A stretch of DNA of 64,000 nucleotides from the NCBI GenBank assembly GCA_029260265.1, contig JAJDDO010000024.1, positions 559,458 through 623,457 of the forward strand. Reading direction: 5' to 3'. This document shows positions 34,575 to 41,444 of the stretch, one piece after another. The translations under genes were made by a program, and so were the position numbers. The notes beneath the pieces were generated by a model. It worked only from the letters and a program-made list of their open reading frames with translations. It had not been told where the DNA came from and searched no databases. The DNA comes from Phycisphaerales bacterium. GTDB taxonomy: Bacteria > Planctomycetota > Phycisphaerae > Phycisphaerales > UBA1924. Within the stretch, counting starts at the first letter, position 1. Each line of letters begins with the position of its first letter.

Positions 34575-35369
34575 ATGGTTGAATCTATGGATCAGCACAC
34601 CAGCCAAGATCTTGATCTGCTCGGGCGTCCGCCCTCAAAGCACGCCGATTGGTCGCACCGTCGAGGTGAACCAAGGGTCTTCGCGTTGATGTGGATGGTT
34701 TACCTGATGGCATTGACCGCGTTGATGTTTGCATCAATGTCGGGTGCCTATTCGATTTCGCGATCCATCACCCGCCCGGCGGCGCAGGGGATGCTGATCG
34801 CGACCGCGGTTGGGATCGGCGTGGTCTGGCCCATGGTGCGGCTCTCGCAGGTTGCGCCCCAGAGCCGCAGCGTGCTGTGGGGGATGCGGGATCTGGTGGT
34901 CGTGGCTATCCCTGTGCAGGCGGTGGTGCTGCCTCAGATGTTCCCGGTGCTCGCGGGGTGGTCGGTATCGGTCGTGCTCGCGGTTGATGCGTTTTTGTGC
35001 GCATGGGCTTTGGTGATTACGGGGCTGATCTCGATGGCGTACAGGTCCATCGGATCAAAGCCGCGCCATCCGGGCATCGCGGGCGGGATGTGGATGATGA
35101 TCGTGCTCGCGGTGGTGCTCGCTGCACCCGCTGTTGGGCTGGTGAGTTCGGCGGGGACGAGCGCGGGTGTGCAGATCCCGCGGGTGGGATGGCTCTTGAG
35201 CCCGGTGAGCGGGATACTCGAGTTGACCCGTGATCGCAGCGTGCTGGGGACAGGGGCGATGGTTGAGATGTCGCATTGGCGGATGATTGCAGCGATTGGG
35301 TGCGTTGGATCTGCGTTGCTGCTCTTTGGTCATGCTCTTGAGGTGGCCCAGGGGCGGGGGCGCGGTTAG
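34575..35369 (+). CDS. Hypothetical membrane protein (six helices)
   Basis: I do not recognise this 264-residue protein. A hydrophilic N-terminus of about 35 residues (with RRGEPR) precedes about six membrane helices, for example FALMWMVYLMALTALMFASM, GMLIATAVGIGVVWPMVRL, VVVAIPVQAVVLPQMFPVL, WMMIVLAVVLAAPAVGLVSS and MIAAIGCVGSALLLFGHAL. No catalytic motif is visible. Start at ATG 34575, supported by a TAGGCT box six bases upstream; ATG 34587 is the alternative. Its TAG stop codon is the first part of the -10 box of greA, so the two genes are packed tightly but seem separately transcribed. Confidence 0.7.
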   Translation: MVESMDQHTSQDLDLLGRPPSKHADWSHRRGEPRVFALMWMVYLMALTALMFASMSGAYSISRSITRPAAQGMLIATAVGIGVVWPMVRLSQVAPQSRSVLWGMRDLVVVAIPVQAVVLPQMFPVLAGWSVSVVLAVDAFLCAWALVITGLISMAYRSIGSKPRHPGIAGGMWMMIVLAVVLAAPAVGLVSSAGTSAGVQIPRVGWLLSPVSGILELTRDRSVLGTGAMVEMSHWRMIAAIGCVGSALLLFGHALEVAQGRGRG

Positions 35370-35372
35370 ACT
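35367..35372 (+). promoter_or_regulatory. Possible -10 box of greA, overlapping the upstream stop codon
   Basis: TAGACT, whose first three bases are the stop codon of the upstream membrane-protein gene. Transcription would start near 35379, at the foot of the leader hairpin. Unlike the leaderless genes, greA then has about 43 bases of leader and a proper ribosome binding site. Confidence 0.4.
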
Positions 35373-35379
35373 TTGCCCG

Positions 35380-35397
35380 GCCCTCCCAGTGGAGGGC
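35380..35397 (+). promoter_or_regulatory. Hairpin at the 5' end of the greA leader
   Basis: GCCCTCC, loop CAGT, GGAGGGC: a perfect seven-base-pair stem. It lies between the possible -10 box and the AGGAG ribosome binding site (35410-35414) of greA. It has no T-run, so it is more likely an mRNA-stabilising or regulatory hairpin than a terminator. Confidence 0.5.
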
Positions 35398-35421
35398 TGT
35401 TCGATTATCAGGAGCGTACCG

Positions 35422-35886
35422 ATGGATGTGATTACCCAAGCTGAAAAAGACACCCTCCAAGCCAGGCTGACAGCGCTGGTCAAGAATCGCCCGGTGATCA
35501 CCGAGCGGATCGGTGAGGCGCGGGCGCTCGGCGATCTCAAAGAGAACGCCGAATACCACGCAGCACGCGAGCAGCAGGGGCTCGAAGAGGCGGAGATCCG
35601 TCGGCTAGAAGAACGCATCCGCACCGCACAGGTGGTCAATGAATCAACCCAAGCAGCGGATGTGGTCTTCATCGGGTCGACTGTTCAACTCCGTGAGGTG
35701 GGCGATGATGAGGTCGAACTCTACCGGCTCGTAGGTGAATCTACAGGCTCAAGCGATCCCGAAATCGTCGAGGTCACCGCGAGCAGCCCGATGGGCGATG
35801 CCTTGATGAAAGCGCGTGTGGGTGAGGTGGTTAGCGTCCGTGCGCCGCGTGGGATAAAGAAGTTCGAGATCCTCGGGCTCGTGTGA
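35422..35886 (+). CDS. greA: Transcription elongation factor GreA
   Basis: Rescues backtracked RNA polymerase by stimulating cleavage of the transcript 3' end. The 154-residue product has the N-terminal coiled coil with the tip motif GDLKENAEYHAAREQQG, which holds the two acidic residues (D, E) that act in the polymerase channel. It also has the C-terminal FKBP-like domain (ASSPMGDALMKARVGEVVSV and APRGIKKFEIL). ATG 35422 has AGGAG seven bases upstream. A frame open to 35287 is not real because it runs through the upstream membrane gene in another frame. A perfect terminator follows 36 bp after the stop. Confidence 0.94.
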   Translation: MDVITQAEKDTLQARLTALVKNRPVITERIGEARALGDLKENAEYHAAREQQGLEEAEIRRLEERIRTAQVVNESTQAADVVFIGSTVQLREVGDDEVELYRLVGESTGSSDPEIVEVTASSPMGDALMKARVGEVVSVRAPRGIKKFEILGLV

Positions 35887-35918
35887 TCTGACCGCAGACG
35901 GGCAACACCATCTAGAAA

Positions 35919-35957
35919 TGAAAAAGGGACGGATTCCTCCGTCCCTTTACTCTTTTT
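35919..35957. terminator. Bidirectional Rho-independent terminator between greA and a reverse gene
   Basis: AAAGGGACGGA (35923-35933), loop TTCC, TCCGTCCCTTT (35938-35948): a perfect 11-base-pair stem. TCTTTTT follows on the forward strand (for greA) and the five A at 35921-35925 give a T-run on the reverse strand (for the 35972-36808 gene). Confidence 0.9.
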
Positions 35958-35971
35958 GTGGGCAGGAATGA

Positions 35972-36808
35972 TCAGCCGTCGTTTTCTTCAGCGTCTTCCT
36001 TGGTGACCTGGATCAAAGACTTGATCGCGTCTGGGTAATCAAAGGTGCTCATCTCGACCTTGTTGACCTCGAGAGAATCCACGGTGATGGTGAATGACTG
36101 CGGGCCCATCTTCTGGGTGGTCTTGGATGGGATTTTGACGCCTTCAAAGTCGGCGTACTCGTCGATGATCGAGGTTATCTTGATCGGGCCCATCTCTGAG
36201 TTTGCGATCGCGATTGAACCGGCGAGTAGCGAGGTCTCGGTTGAGTAGTACTCGGTGGACTCGTCGCCCGTGGAGGCCGAGATGTAGTCGATCTGATGAA
36301 CGCTCTTGCCGTTGAACTCGGTCTCTCCGACATACTTGATGGTGGTGTAGCGGGACTCGTAGTTGAGTGCGGCTTGCGGATCTGCCTGCTCGACAAGACC
36401 CGCGACCTGTTCAGCATCGAGCAGCTTTGGGCCGCTCATTGGGTCGATGGACCATCCGATGCCATCCTTGAGCCCGGTGAGTTGTTCGCCGAACCCGGGG
36501 ATGTTGATTTTGACCATCATGTTTCCGCCCTCTGCGGCATAGACATCCATGGTGCCGCTGAGCCCGGCCATCGGGATCACCATTGATCCGGTGGTGTGGA
36601 TCGACTCTGCAGCGCCCAGCAGGTCGTGTCCGCCGCTGGCTTTGATGCTTGCATCGAGGACCTTGATGGCTTCTGCATCGTGGTGGACTTCTGGCTTGGC
36701 TTCTTTGGTTTCTGGTTCGATGGCCGCAGTTGATATCGTTGCGATGCCAGCGATCGAGCAGAGCATCGATGCTCCGAGCAGGGTATTGATGAGTGATTTG
36801 CGTTTCAT
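35972..36808 (-). CDS. Exported LolA-like / outer-membrane lipoprotein-sorting-like protein
   Basis: 278 residues with an N-terminal signal peptide (SLINTLLGASMLCSIAGIAT, cleavage probably after a STA-A site). The mature part is beta-rich and starts with an ALDASIKASGGHDLLGA-type segment, as in proteins that resemble LolA or its relatives (IHTTGSMVIPMAGLSGTMDV, GVKIPSKTTQKMG). Such periplasmic proteins bind lipid or lipoprotein, but no key residue proves it here. A GAAAGGA ribosome binding site lies before the ATG. It is the third reverse gene after a membrane protein and a peptidase, 49 bp after the latter, and ends at the shared greA terminator. Confidence 0.65.
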   Translation of the reverse strand: MKRKSLINTLLGASMLCSIAGIATISTAAIEPETKEAKPEVHHDAEAIKVLDASIKASGGHDLLGAAESIHTTGSMVIPMAGLSGTMDVYAAEGGNMMVKINIPGFGEQLTGLKDGIGWSIDPMSGPKLLDAEQVAGLVEQADPQAALNYESRYTTIKYVGETEFNGKSVHQIDYISASTGDESTEYYSTETSLLAGSIAIANSEMGPIKITSIIDEYADFEGVKIPSKTTQKMGPQSFTITVDSLEVNKVEMSTFDYPDAIKSLIQVTKEDAEENDG

Positions 36809-36857
36809 ATGAGATCCTTTCGTGGGTCGTTCTTTGTAAACTTCGTGGTGGGTGAGA

Positions 36858-38348
36858 TTAGTCTTTGTACTTGATCCATTCCGCTGCGGCCTGCATGGGG
36901 GCGTCGATTCCTTTCAGCAGGTCTTCACGCGTAACGGGCACGGGGTGCTCGGGGATGACACCGGTTGCTTCGATGGTGTTGCCCGCCGAGGTGGTGTAAT
37001 CTGAGATCGCGTGGAGCAGGACATCGCCAGAGGGGAGTTTGTCCATTGCAGCGGCCAGCGCCATGCCGGCTGATCGGGTGCCAAACACTTCGACGCGTCC
37101 GAATGCCTGCAGCCCGCCGGCGAAGAACTCCGAGGTGCTCGCGCTGCCCTGATTGGTCAAGATCGCCACAGGATTGGTGAATGGTTTGAGGCGTTCACCT
37201 GAGCGAGAGACGATGATCGGTGAGACATTGAACTCCATCTCTTGCCCGCGCATCTGCATGGTGCCGAGTGATTGTTTTTCATCAATGAAATACCGGGCGA
37301 TCCCCGCGCCGAGCCCGGCGATGCCGCCGGGGTTGTTGCGGAGGTCGATCACGATCCCGTCGGCATCCTTGAGCCCGATCATCGCTTGCTCAAACTTGAG
37401 TGCGATGGGCATCATCCAGACCGAGAACTTGATGTACCCGATTTTTTTGCCGCCGAGGTTGTATTTGTCATCGTCAAACCAGCCCCAGTCGAGGTTGGTC
37501 TGCATGGGTGGGAGGTTGCCGAAGGTGACGGCTTCGCCGGGGCGTTCTACACGCGAGATGGTGTAGTTGTGCTCATTCTCATCAGCATCAAGGAAGGTCA
37601 GGTTGACGGTCGATCCTTCTGGCCCGCGTAGGTTGTTTGAGAGTTGGGCGACGCCATAGATCCCGATGAGTTCTTCTCCGATCGCATCGATGAGTTGTTC
37701 GATTTCATTGGAAACGGGGCGGTTGCGGAACTCGCTGAGGACCCATCCGGTGTGGACGCCGGCGAGGTCCGCCGGTCCGTCTTCTCGGATCGCGCTGACC
37801 ACCGCACGCTGATCGATGATCAGGATTTCCATGCCGAGGTCGGCGTTGCCCATCCCATCAAGGAGGGCATCGGTCGAATGTTCAGAAGCCGTGATGTCAT
37901 CAGCATCGTCGGTGTCGACTTTGAAAGCATCGCCGGAGTGATCACTTGGTGTGGTTTCTTCGGCCTCGGGGATAATCCCGAAGTGTGATTGCCCGAGTGT
38001 GTTCAGCATCCTCGAGATGACCCCACGGTTCTGGGCGCGTGTTGTGGCGGCCTGCGACATCGGGCGGTACTCTTCGCGCATGGCGGCCCAGTCGACGCCG
38101 TTGAAGGTGGTGTCGAAGTGGGTCTCGTTGATCAGATTCCACGCGGCGTCAAAGTCGGCCAGCGCTTCCTGGGAAGAAATCTGGTTCACGACAGGAACCG
38201 GGCTCGCTTCGGTCCTGCTCGTTTCGGCTTGGGTTGTCTCGCTGGTGCGGACGGAAGAGCACTTGTTGGTGCATCCGGTGAGCAGTGAGAAGGTCAGGGT
38301 TGCAGCACAGAATGCGATGCAGCGGCGTTTTGATCGAATGAATCCCAC
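36858..38348 (-). CDS. S41 family (C-terminal processing-like) peptidase lipoprotein
   Basis: 496 residues. The signal peptide ends in the lipobox LLTGC, so it is probably membrane-anchored on the outer face. A region with an S41 N-terminal helical bundle (FDAAWNLINETHFDTTFNGV) is followed by a PDZ-like part (DLGMEILIIDQRAVVSAIRE) and an S41 core (IGYIKFSVWMM, GIVIDLRNNPGGIAGLGAG). The catalytic serine region is TNQGSASTSEFFAGGLQA, followed by GTRSAGM. The Glu/Asp-rich insert around residues 130-165 is unusual. It probably degrades or trims envelope proteins. Start GTG 38348, with GGAG about eight bases upstream. The LolA-like gene lies downstream. Confidence 0.83.
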   Translation of the reverse strand: MGFIRSKRRCIAFCAATLTFSLLTGCTNKCSSVRTSETTQAETSRTEASPVPVVNQISSQEALADFDAAWNLINETHFDTTFNGVDWAAMREEYRPMSQAATTRAQNRGVISRMLNTLGQSHFGIIPEAEETTPSDHSGDAFKVDTDDADDITASEHSTDALLDGMGNADLGMEILIIDQRAVVSAIREDGPADLAGVHTGWVLSEFRNRPVSNEIEQLIDAIGEELIGIYGVAQLSNNLRGPEGSTVNLTFLDADENEHNYTISRVERPGEAVTFGNLPPMQTNLDWGWFDDDKYNLGGKKIGYIKFSVWMMPIALKFEQAMIGLKDADGIVIDLRNNPGGIAGLGAGIARYFIDEKQSLGTMQMRGQEMEFNVSPIIVSRSGERLKPFTNPVAILTNQGSASTSEFFAGGLQAFGRVEVFGTRSAGMALAAAMDKLPSGDVLLHAISDYTTSAGNTIEATGVIPEHPVPVTREDLLKGIDAPMQAAAEWIKYKD

Positions 38349-38434
38349 GGGGTGTCTCCAGAGGTTGTGGATAAAGGCACCAATGGTAGGGCGAGACCCG
38401 CCGGGTGCGGCTTGGTTTCTGTATTTCTACCGAT

Positions 38435-39160
38435 TCAGCGATCCGCGGTTTCAGTGATTTTTGGGGTGTGCCCCTCGACCGCGTGGTGGACACGGACGAC
38501 CCAATCCGGGGTGCGGGCGTTGAATCGCGTGAGGGCGGACCCACGGATGAGGTAGTAGAGGGCGGTTGAGCCTTGAACAAGCACCGCTACTCCTATCAAG
38601 AGGATGGAGATCAGGAGGGTCGCGGCCCTGAGCATCGAATCGATCATCGGCAGCATCTCAGAGACGCCCTGGGCGGATTGGATGGTGGGGTCGTTGGCGA
38701 TCTCTGGTGTGATCAAGCCCTCGCCGGTAATGCTCTGGATGCCTTTGATAATCGCGTAGGTGCTCAGAAGCAGCCCGAGGGTGAGTTGATTGAGTGCAAG
38801 CTTGCCGGTTGTGCCGGATTCGAAGCGATGCAGCCGGCGGCGGAGTGTGAGCTCGCGCGTGCCCACCGCGCCCAGCATGATCGCGAACACAAGCGTGAAT
38901 GGATCATGGATCCCGAATGGTACCGTGATGCATCCAGCGAGCAGGGTGCACCAGCCATTGAACAACGCAACACGCTCGGTCTTGCGGATCGGGCGTGCGA
39001 GGATGGCGGACTGGAGGAGTTGCTGATAGTCGGAGTCTGCGAGCCGTCTATTAGAGGTCTGGGTCTCGGTCAGCCGGATCATGGGCGGGGGGGTTGGATC
39101 TGATGGGAGTGCGCTCATGGTTTCTAGATCGGTTTCAATCGTCTTGAGCGGGGTTGGCAT
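38435..39160 (-). CDS. Hypothetical membrane protein
   Basis: I do not recognise this protein. About 241 residues: a Pro/Thr-rich N-terminus (PSDPTPPP), two helices at LFNGWCTLLAGCITVPFGIH and FTLVFAIMLGAVG, a third near NQLTLGLLLSTYAIIKGI and a fourth near AATLLISILLIGVAVLVQGS, then a short polar tail. The start is uncertain: 39160 and an internal ATG at 39118 are both possible, and neither has a clear ribosome binding site or -10 box. It comes before the S41 peptidase, 86 bp away. The 274 bases between 39160 and the sugar nucleotidyltransferase contain only short antisense frames that I do not accept as genes. Confidence 0.6.
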   Translation of the reverse strand: MPTPLKTIETDLETMSALPSDPTPPPMIRLTETQTSNRRLADSDYQQLLQSAILARPIRKTERVALFNGWCTLLAGCITVPFGIHDPFTLVFAIMLGAVGTRELTLRRRLHRFESGTTGKLALNQLTLGLLLSTYAIIKGIQSITGEGLITPEIANDPTIQSAQGVSEMLPMIDSMLRAATLLISILLIGVAVLVQGSTALYYLIRGSALTRFNARTPDWVVRVHHAVEGHTPKITETADR

Positions 39161-39434
39161 CTTGGTGATTGTGTATCCTGCGGTGAGATCGGGTGCCTGT
39201 GCCGATGGGAGAAGCAGATCAGCGTCCGAGAATCAGATCGCTGCTGATGATGGAGTTCTGATGAGACTCTGGCAAGGAGTGGGGCTTGGCTTTGTCCCAA
39301 GAATCGGGGCCATTGGCGTGGAACTGGGTAAATGTGATGAAGGGCGGGGGTATGGATTCCGATAAGTCTGTTCGTGCGCAGGCAGGGGAATAGACTAGTC
39401 CTGCGATACACCAACCTTATGAGGAGTGGGAACG

Positions 39435-40175
39435 ATGAAGGGCATGATTCTTGCAGGCGGGCTTGGGACACGACTCCGCCCGATGACACGGGTGACCAAC
39501 AAACACCTGTTGCCGGTCTATGACCGTCCGATGGTGTATTACCCAATCGAGTGCCTCGTCAACGCGGGGGTCACCGAGATCATGATTGTCACCGGCGAAG
39601 AAAACGCGGGCGATTTTATCAAGCTCTTGCGTGACGGGAAAGAGTTGGGAATGACCAGACTCGAATACGCATTCCAAGTCGGCGAGGGCGGGATTGCCGA
39701 TGCGCTCAAGCTGGGGCGTCACTTTGTCGGTGATGACAAGGTGTGCGTGATTCTCGGAGACAACATTATCGAGGGCAACATCAAGCAGGCCGCCGATGAG
39801 TTCAGGGCTCAGGAGACGGGTGCCAAGATTTTGCTCAAAGAGGTTCCTGATCCGCACCGTTTCGGCGTGGTTGAGTTCGATGGCGACGAGGTGGTGAACA
39901 TCATCGAGAAGCCGAAGGATCCGCCGAGCAATATGGCGGTGACCGGGCTGTACATGTACGACTCGAATGTTTTTGAGATCTGCGATCAGCAGCGACCATC
40001 TGATCGAGGCGAGCTCGAAATTACCGATGTGAATAACGAATACCTCAAGCGCGGGACACTGAGTTGGGCGAAGCTCGACGGATGGTGGACGGATGCGGGG
40101 ACGATTGATAGCCTGCTTCGGGCGACCAATATGGTTGCCGAGTCGGGCGCGAACAAGATGAGTGTTACCGCCTGA
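39435..40175 (+). CDS. Glucose-1-phosphate thymidylyltransferase-like sugar nucleotidyltransferase
   Basis: 246 residues. The signature MILAGGLGTRLRPMTR and the NKHLLPVYDRPMVYYPIE region are those of RmlA-type enzymes, which make dTDP-glucose from dTTP and glucose-1-phosphate. ILGDNIIEG and the GELEITDVNNEYL segment, which carries catalytic and binding residues, are also present. It lacks the extra C-terminal domain of long RmlA proteins, so it is the short form. ATG 39435 has GAGGAG eight bases upstream; GTG 39426 is an alternative. rmlB follows 30 bp downstream, so the two make dTDP-4-keto-6-deoxyglucose. No rmlC or rmlD is nearby. Confidence 0.88.
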   Translation: MKGMILAGGLGTRLRPMTRVTNKHLLPVYDRPMVYYPIECLVNAGVTEIMIVTGEENAGDFIKLLRDGKELGMTRLEYAFQVGEGGIADALKLGRHFVGDDKVCVILGDNIIEGNIKQAADEFRAQETGAKILLKEVPDPHRFGVVEFDGDEVVNIIEKPKDPPSNMAVTGLYMYDSNVFEICDQQRPSDRGELEITDVNNEYLKRGTLSWAKLDGWWTDAGTIDSLLRATNMVAESGANKMSVTA

Positions 40176-40205
40176 GCAAGGGCGACACCTGGATGGAGAT
40201 AGATC

Positions 40206-41237
40206 ATGGGGCAGACCATTCTTGTCACCGGCGGCGCAGGCTTTATTGGCTCGAACCTTGTCCGATACATACTCAACAACCGCCCGGATGATCGGGTGAT
40301 CAACCTTGATTCGTTGACCTATGCGGGGAATCTTGAGTCGCTTGTGGATTTCAAGGATGATCCACGCCATGAGTTTGTCCACGCCGATATCGGTGATGCC
40401 GAGAAACTCGACGAGGTGATGCCGAGGGTCGATTGCGTGCTGCATCTGGCGGCTGAGTCGCATGTCGATCGATCGATCCATGATCCGAGCTTGTTCTTGC
40501 GGACCAACATCCTCGGCACGCAGTCCTTGCTCGATGCGGTCCGCAGGCAGGGCGATTCGGTTGGACGGTTTGTGTATGTCTCCACCGATGAGGTGTACGG
40601 CGAGTTGCCGCTGGAGGACAAGAGTCAGCTGTTTACCGAATCGACACCCCTGAAGCCCAACTCGCCGTACGCGGTGTCCAAGACGGGCGGGGATATGCTC
40701 GCCCGTGCCTATTGGCACACCTATGGGATGGATGTGTGCACCACGCGGTGCTCGAATAACTTCGGGGCGTACCAGTTCCCCGAGAAGGTGATCCCGTTGT
40801 TCGTGGATCGGTTGCTTGATGGCAAGAAGGTGCCGTTGTATGGCGACGGCAGCAATATCCGCGATTGGCTGCATGTTGAAGATCACTGCGAAGCAATCTG
40901 CAGGGTGCTCGATCGCGGCGTGAGCGGAGAGGCGTACAACATCGGCGGGAACAACGAGCGATCCAATCTCGAGCTCACCAAAATGCTGATTGATCTGTGC
41001 GGGCGTGATGAGAGCGCGATCGAGCATGTCGAGGATCGGCTTGGGCACGACAAGCGATACGCGATCGATGCGAGCAAAATCCGACGAGAACTCGGGTGGG
41101 AGCCCACGCGTTCTGCCTGGCCCGAGGCATTGGAAACCACGGTTCAGTGGTACAAAGACCACAGCGATTGGTGCGCGCGGGTGAAATCGGGCGAGTACCG
41201 GCGGTTTTACGAGCAGAACTACGCCAAGTCGACTTGA
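40206..41237 (+). CDS. rfbB: dTDP-glucose 4,6-dehydratase
   Basis: Makes dTDP-4-keto-6-deoxyglucose, the precursor of L-rhamnose and other deoxysugars. The 343-residue product has the NAD-binding LVTGGAGFIGSNLVRY, the LAAESHVDRSI motif, the active-site STDEVYG stretch (the DE pair is typical of this dehydratase) and YAVSKTGGDMLARAYWHTYG with the Tyr-x-x-x-Lys pair. GGAGAT lies about six bases before the ATG. Second gene of a two-gene unit. A possible seven-base-pair hairpin (41240-41256) follows right after the stop codon, but no T-run follows it. Confidence 0.95.
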   Translation: MGQTILVTGGAGFIGSNLVRYILNNRPDDRVINLDSLTYAGNLESLVDFKDDPRHEFVHADIGDAEKLDEVMPRVDCVLHLAAESHVDRSIHDPSLFLRTNILGTQSLLDAVRRQGDSVGRFVYVSTDEVYGELPLEDKSQLFTESTPLKPNSPYAVSKTGGDMLARAYWHTYGMDVCTTRCSNNFGAYQFPEKVIPLFVDRLLDGKKVPLYGDGSNIRDWLHVEDHCEAICRVLDRGVSGEAYNIGGNNERSNLELTKMLIDLCGRDESAIEHVEDRLGHDKRYAIDASKIRRELGWEPTRSAWPEALETTVQWYKDHSDWCARVKSGEYRRFYEQNYAKST

Positions 41238-41239
41238 GA

Positions 41240-41256
41240 ATAGACGGCTCGTCTAT
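41240..41256 (+). repeat. Short inverted repeat after rfbB
   Basis: ATAGACG, loop GCT, CGTCTAT: seven perfect base pairs beginning two bases after the rfbB TGA. There is no T-run, so it is a doubtful terminator. Confidence 0.5.
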
Positions 41257-41352
41257 CAGTTAATCCGCTCGCGGGTTGAAATCATCGGACACGAGGGTAG
41301 TATTTGTACTGTCAGTATGAATATGTTTTTGTGTGACTGCATTTTTGGTGTG

Positions 41353-41381
41353 TTGCACAGATTTGTAGTTGCTGCTATAGT
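41353..41381 (+). promoter_or_regulatory. Sigma-70-type promoter of the cbb3 oxidase operon
   Basis: TTGCAC (41353-41358), a 17-base spacer, then TATAGT (41376-41381), in an AT-rich stretch. The mRNA would start near 41388 and carry about 57 bases of leader, including a five-base-pair hairpin TCCGC/GCGGA (41396-41410). I found no FNR-type TTGAT....ATCAA site in the 207-bp gap. Confidence 0.55.
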
Positions 41382-41444
41382 CAAATACTCTTGTGTCCGC
41401 AATGAGCGGAACGGGGATCGCGTACAGGATTTCTGGAGAACACC

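Noticed and set aside
39081-39365. Forward frame of 94 codons between the membrane gene and the nucleotidyltransferase
   Set aside because: Overlaps the start region of the reverse membrane gene, has no ribosome binding site and no conserved look.
39417-41162. Reverse open frame of 581 codons opposite the dTDP-sugar genes
   Set aside because: Both forward genes have full family motifs; the reverse frame has none.
41238-41444. Possible FNR site before ccoNO
   Set aside because: cbb3 operons are often FNR-controlled, but no TTGAT....ATCAA-like sequence is visible in the gap; TTGAAATCAT is only half a match.
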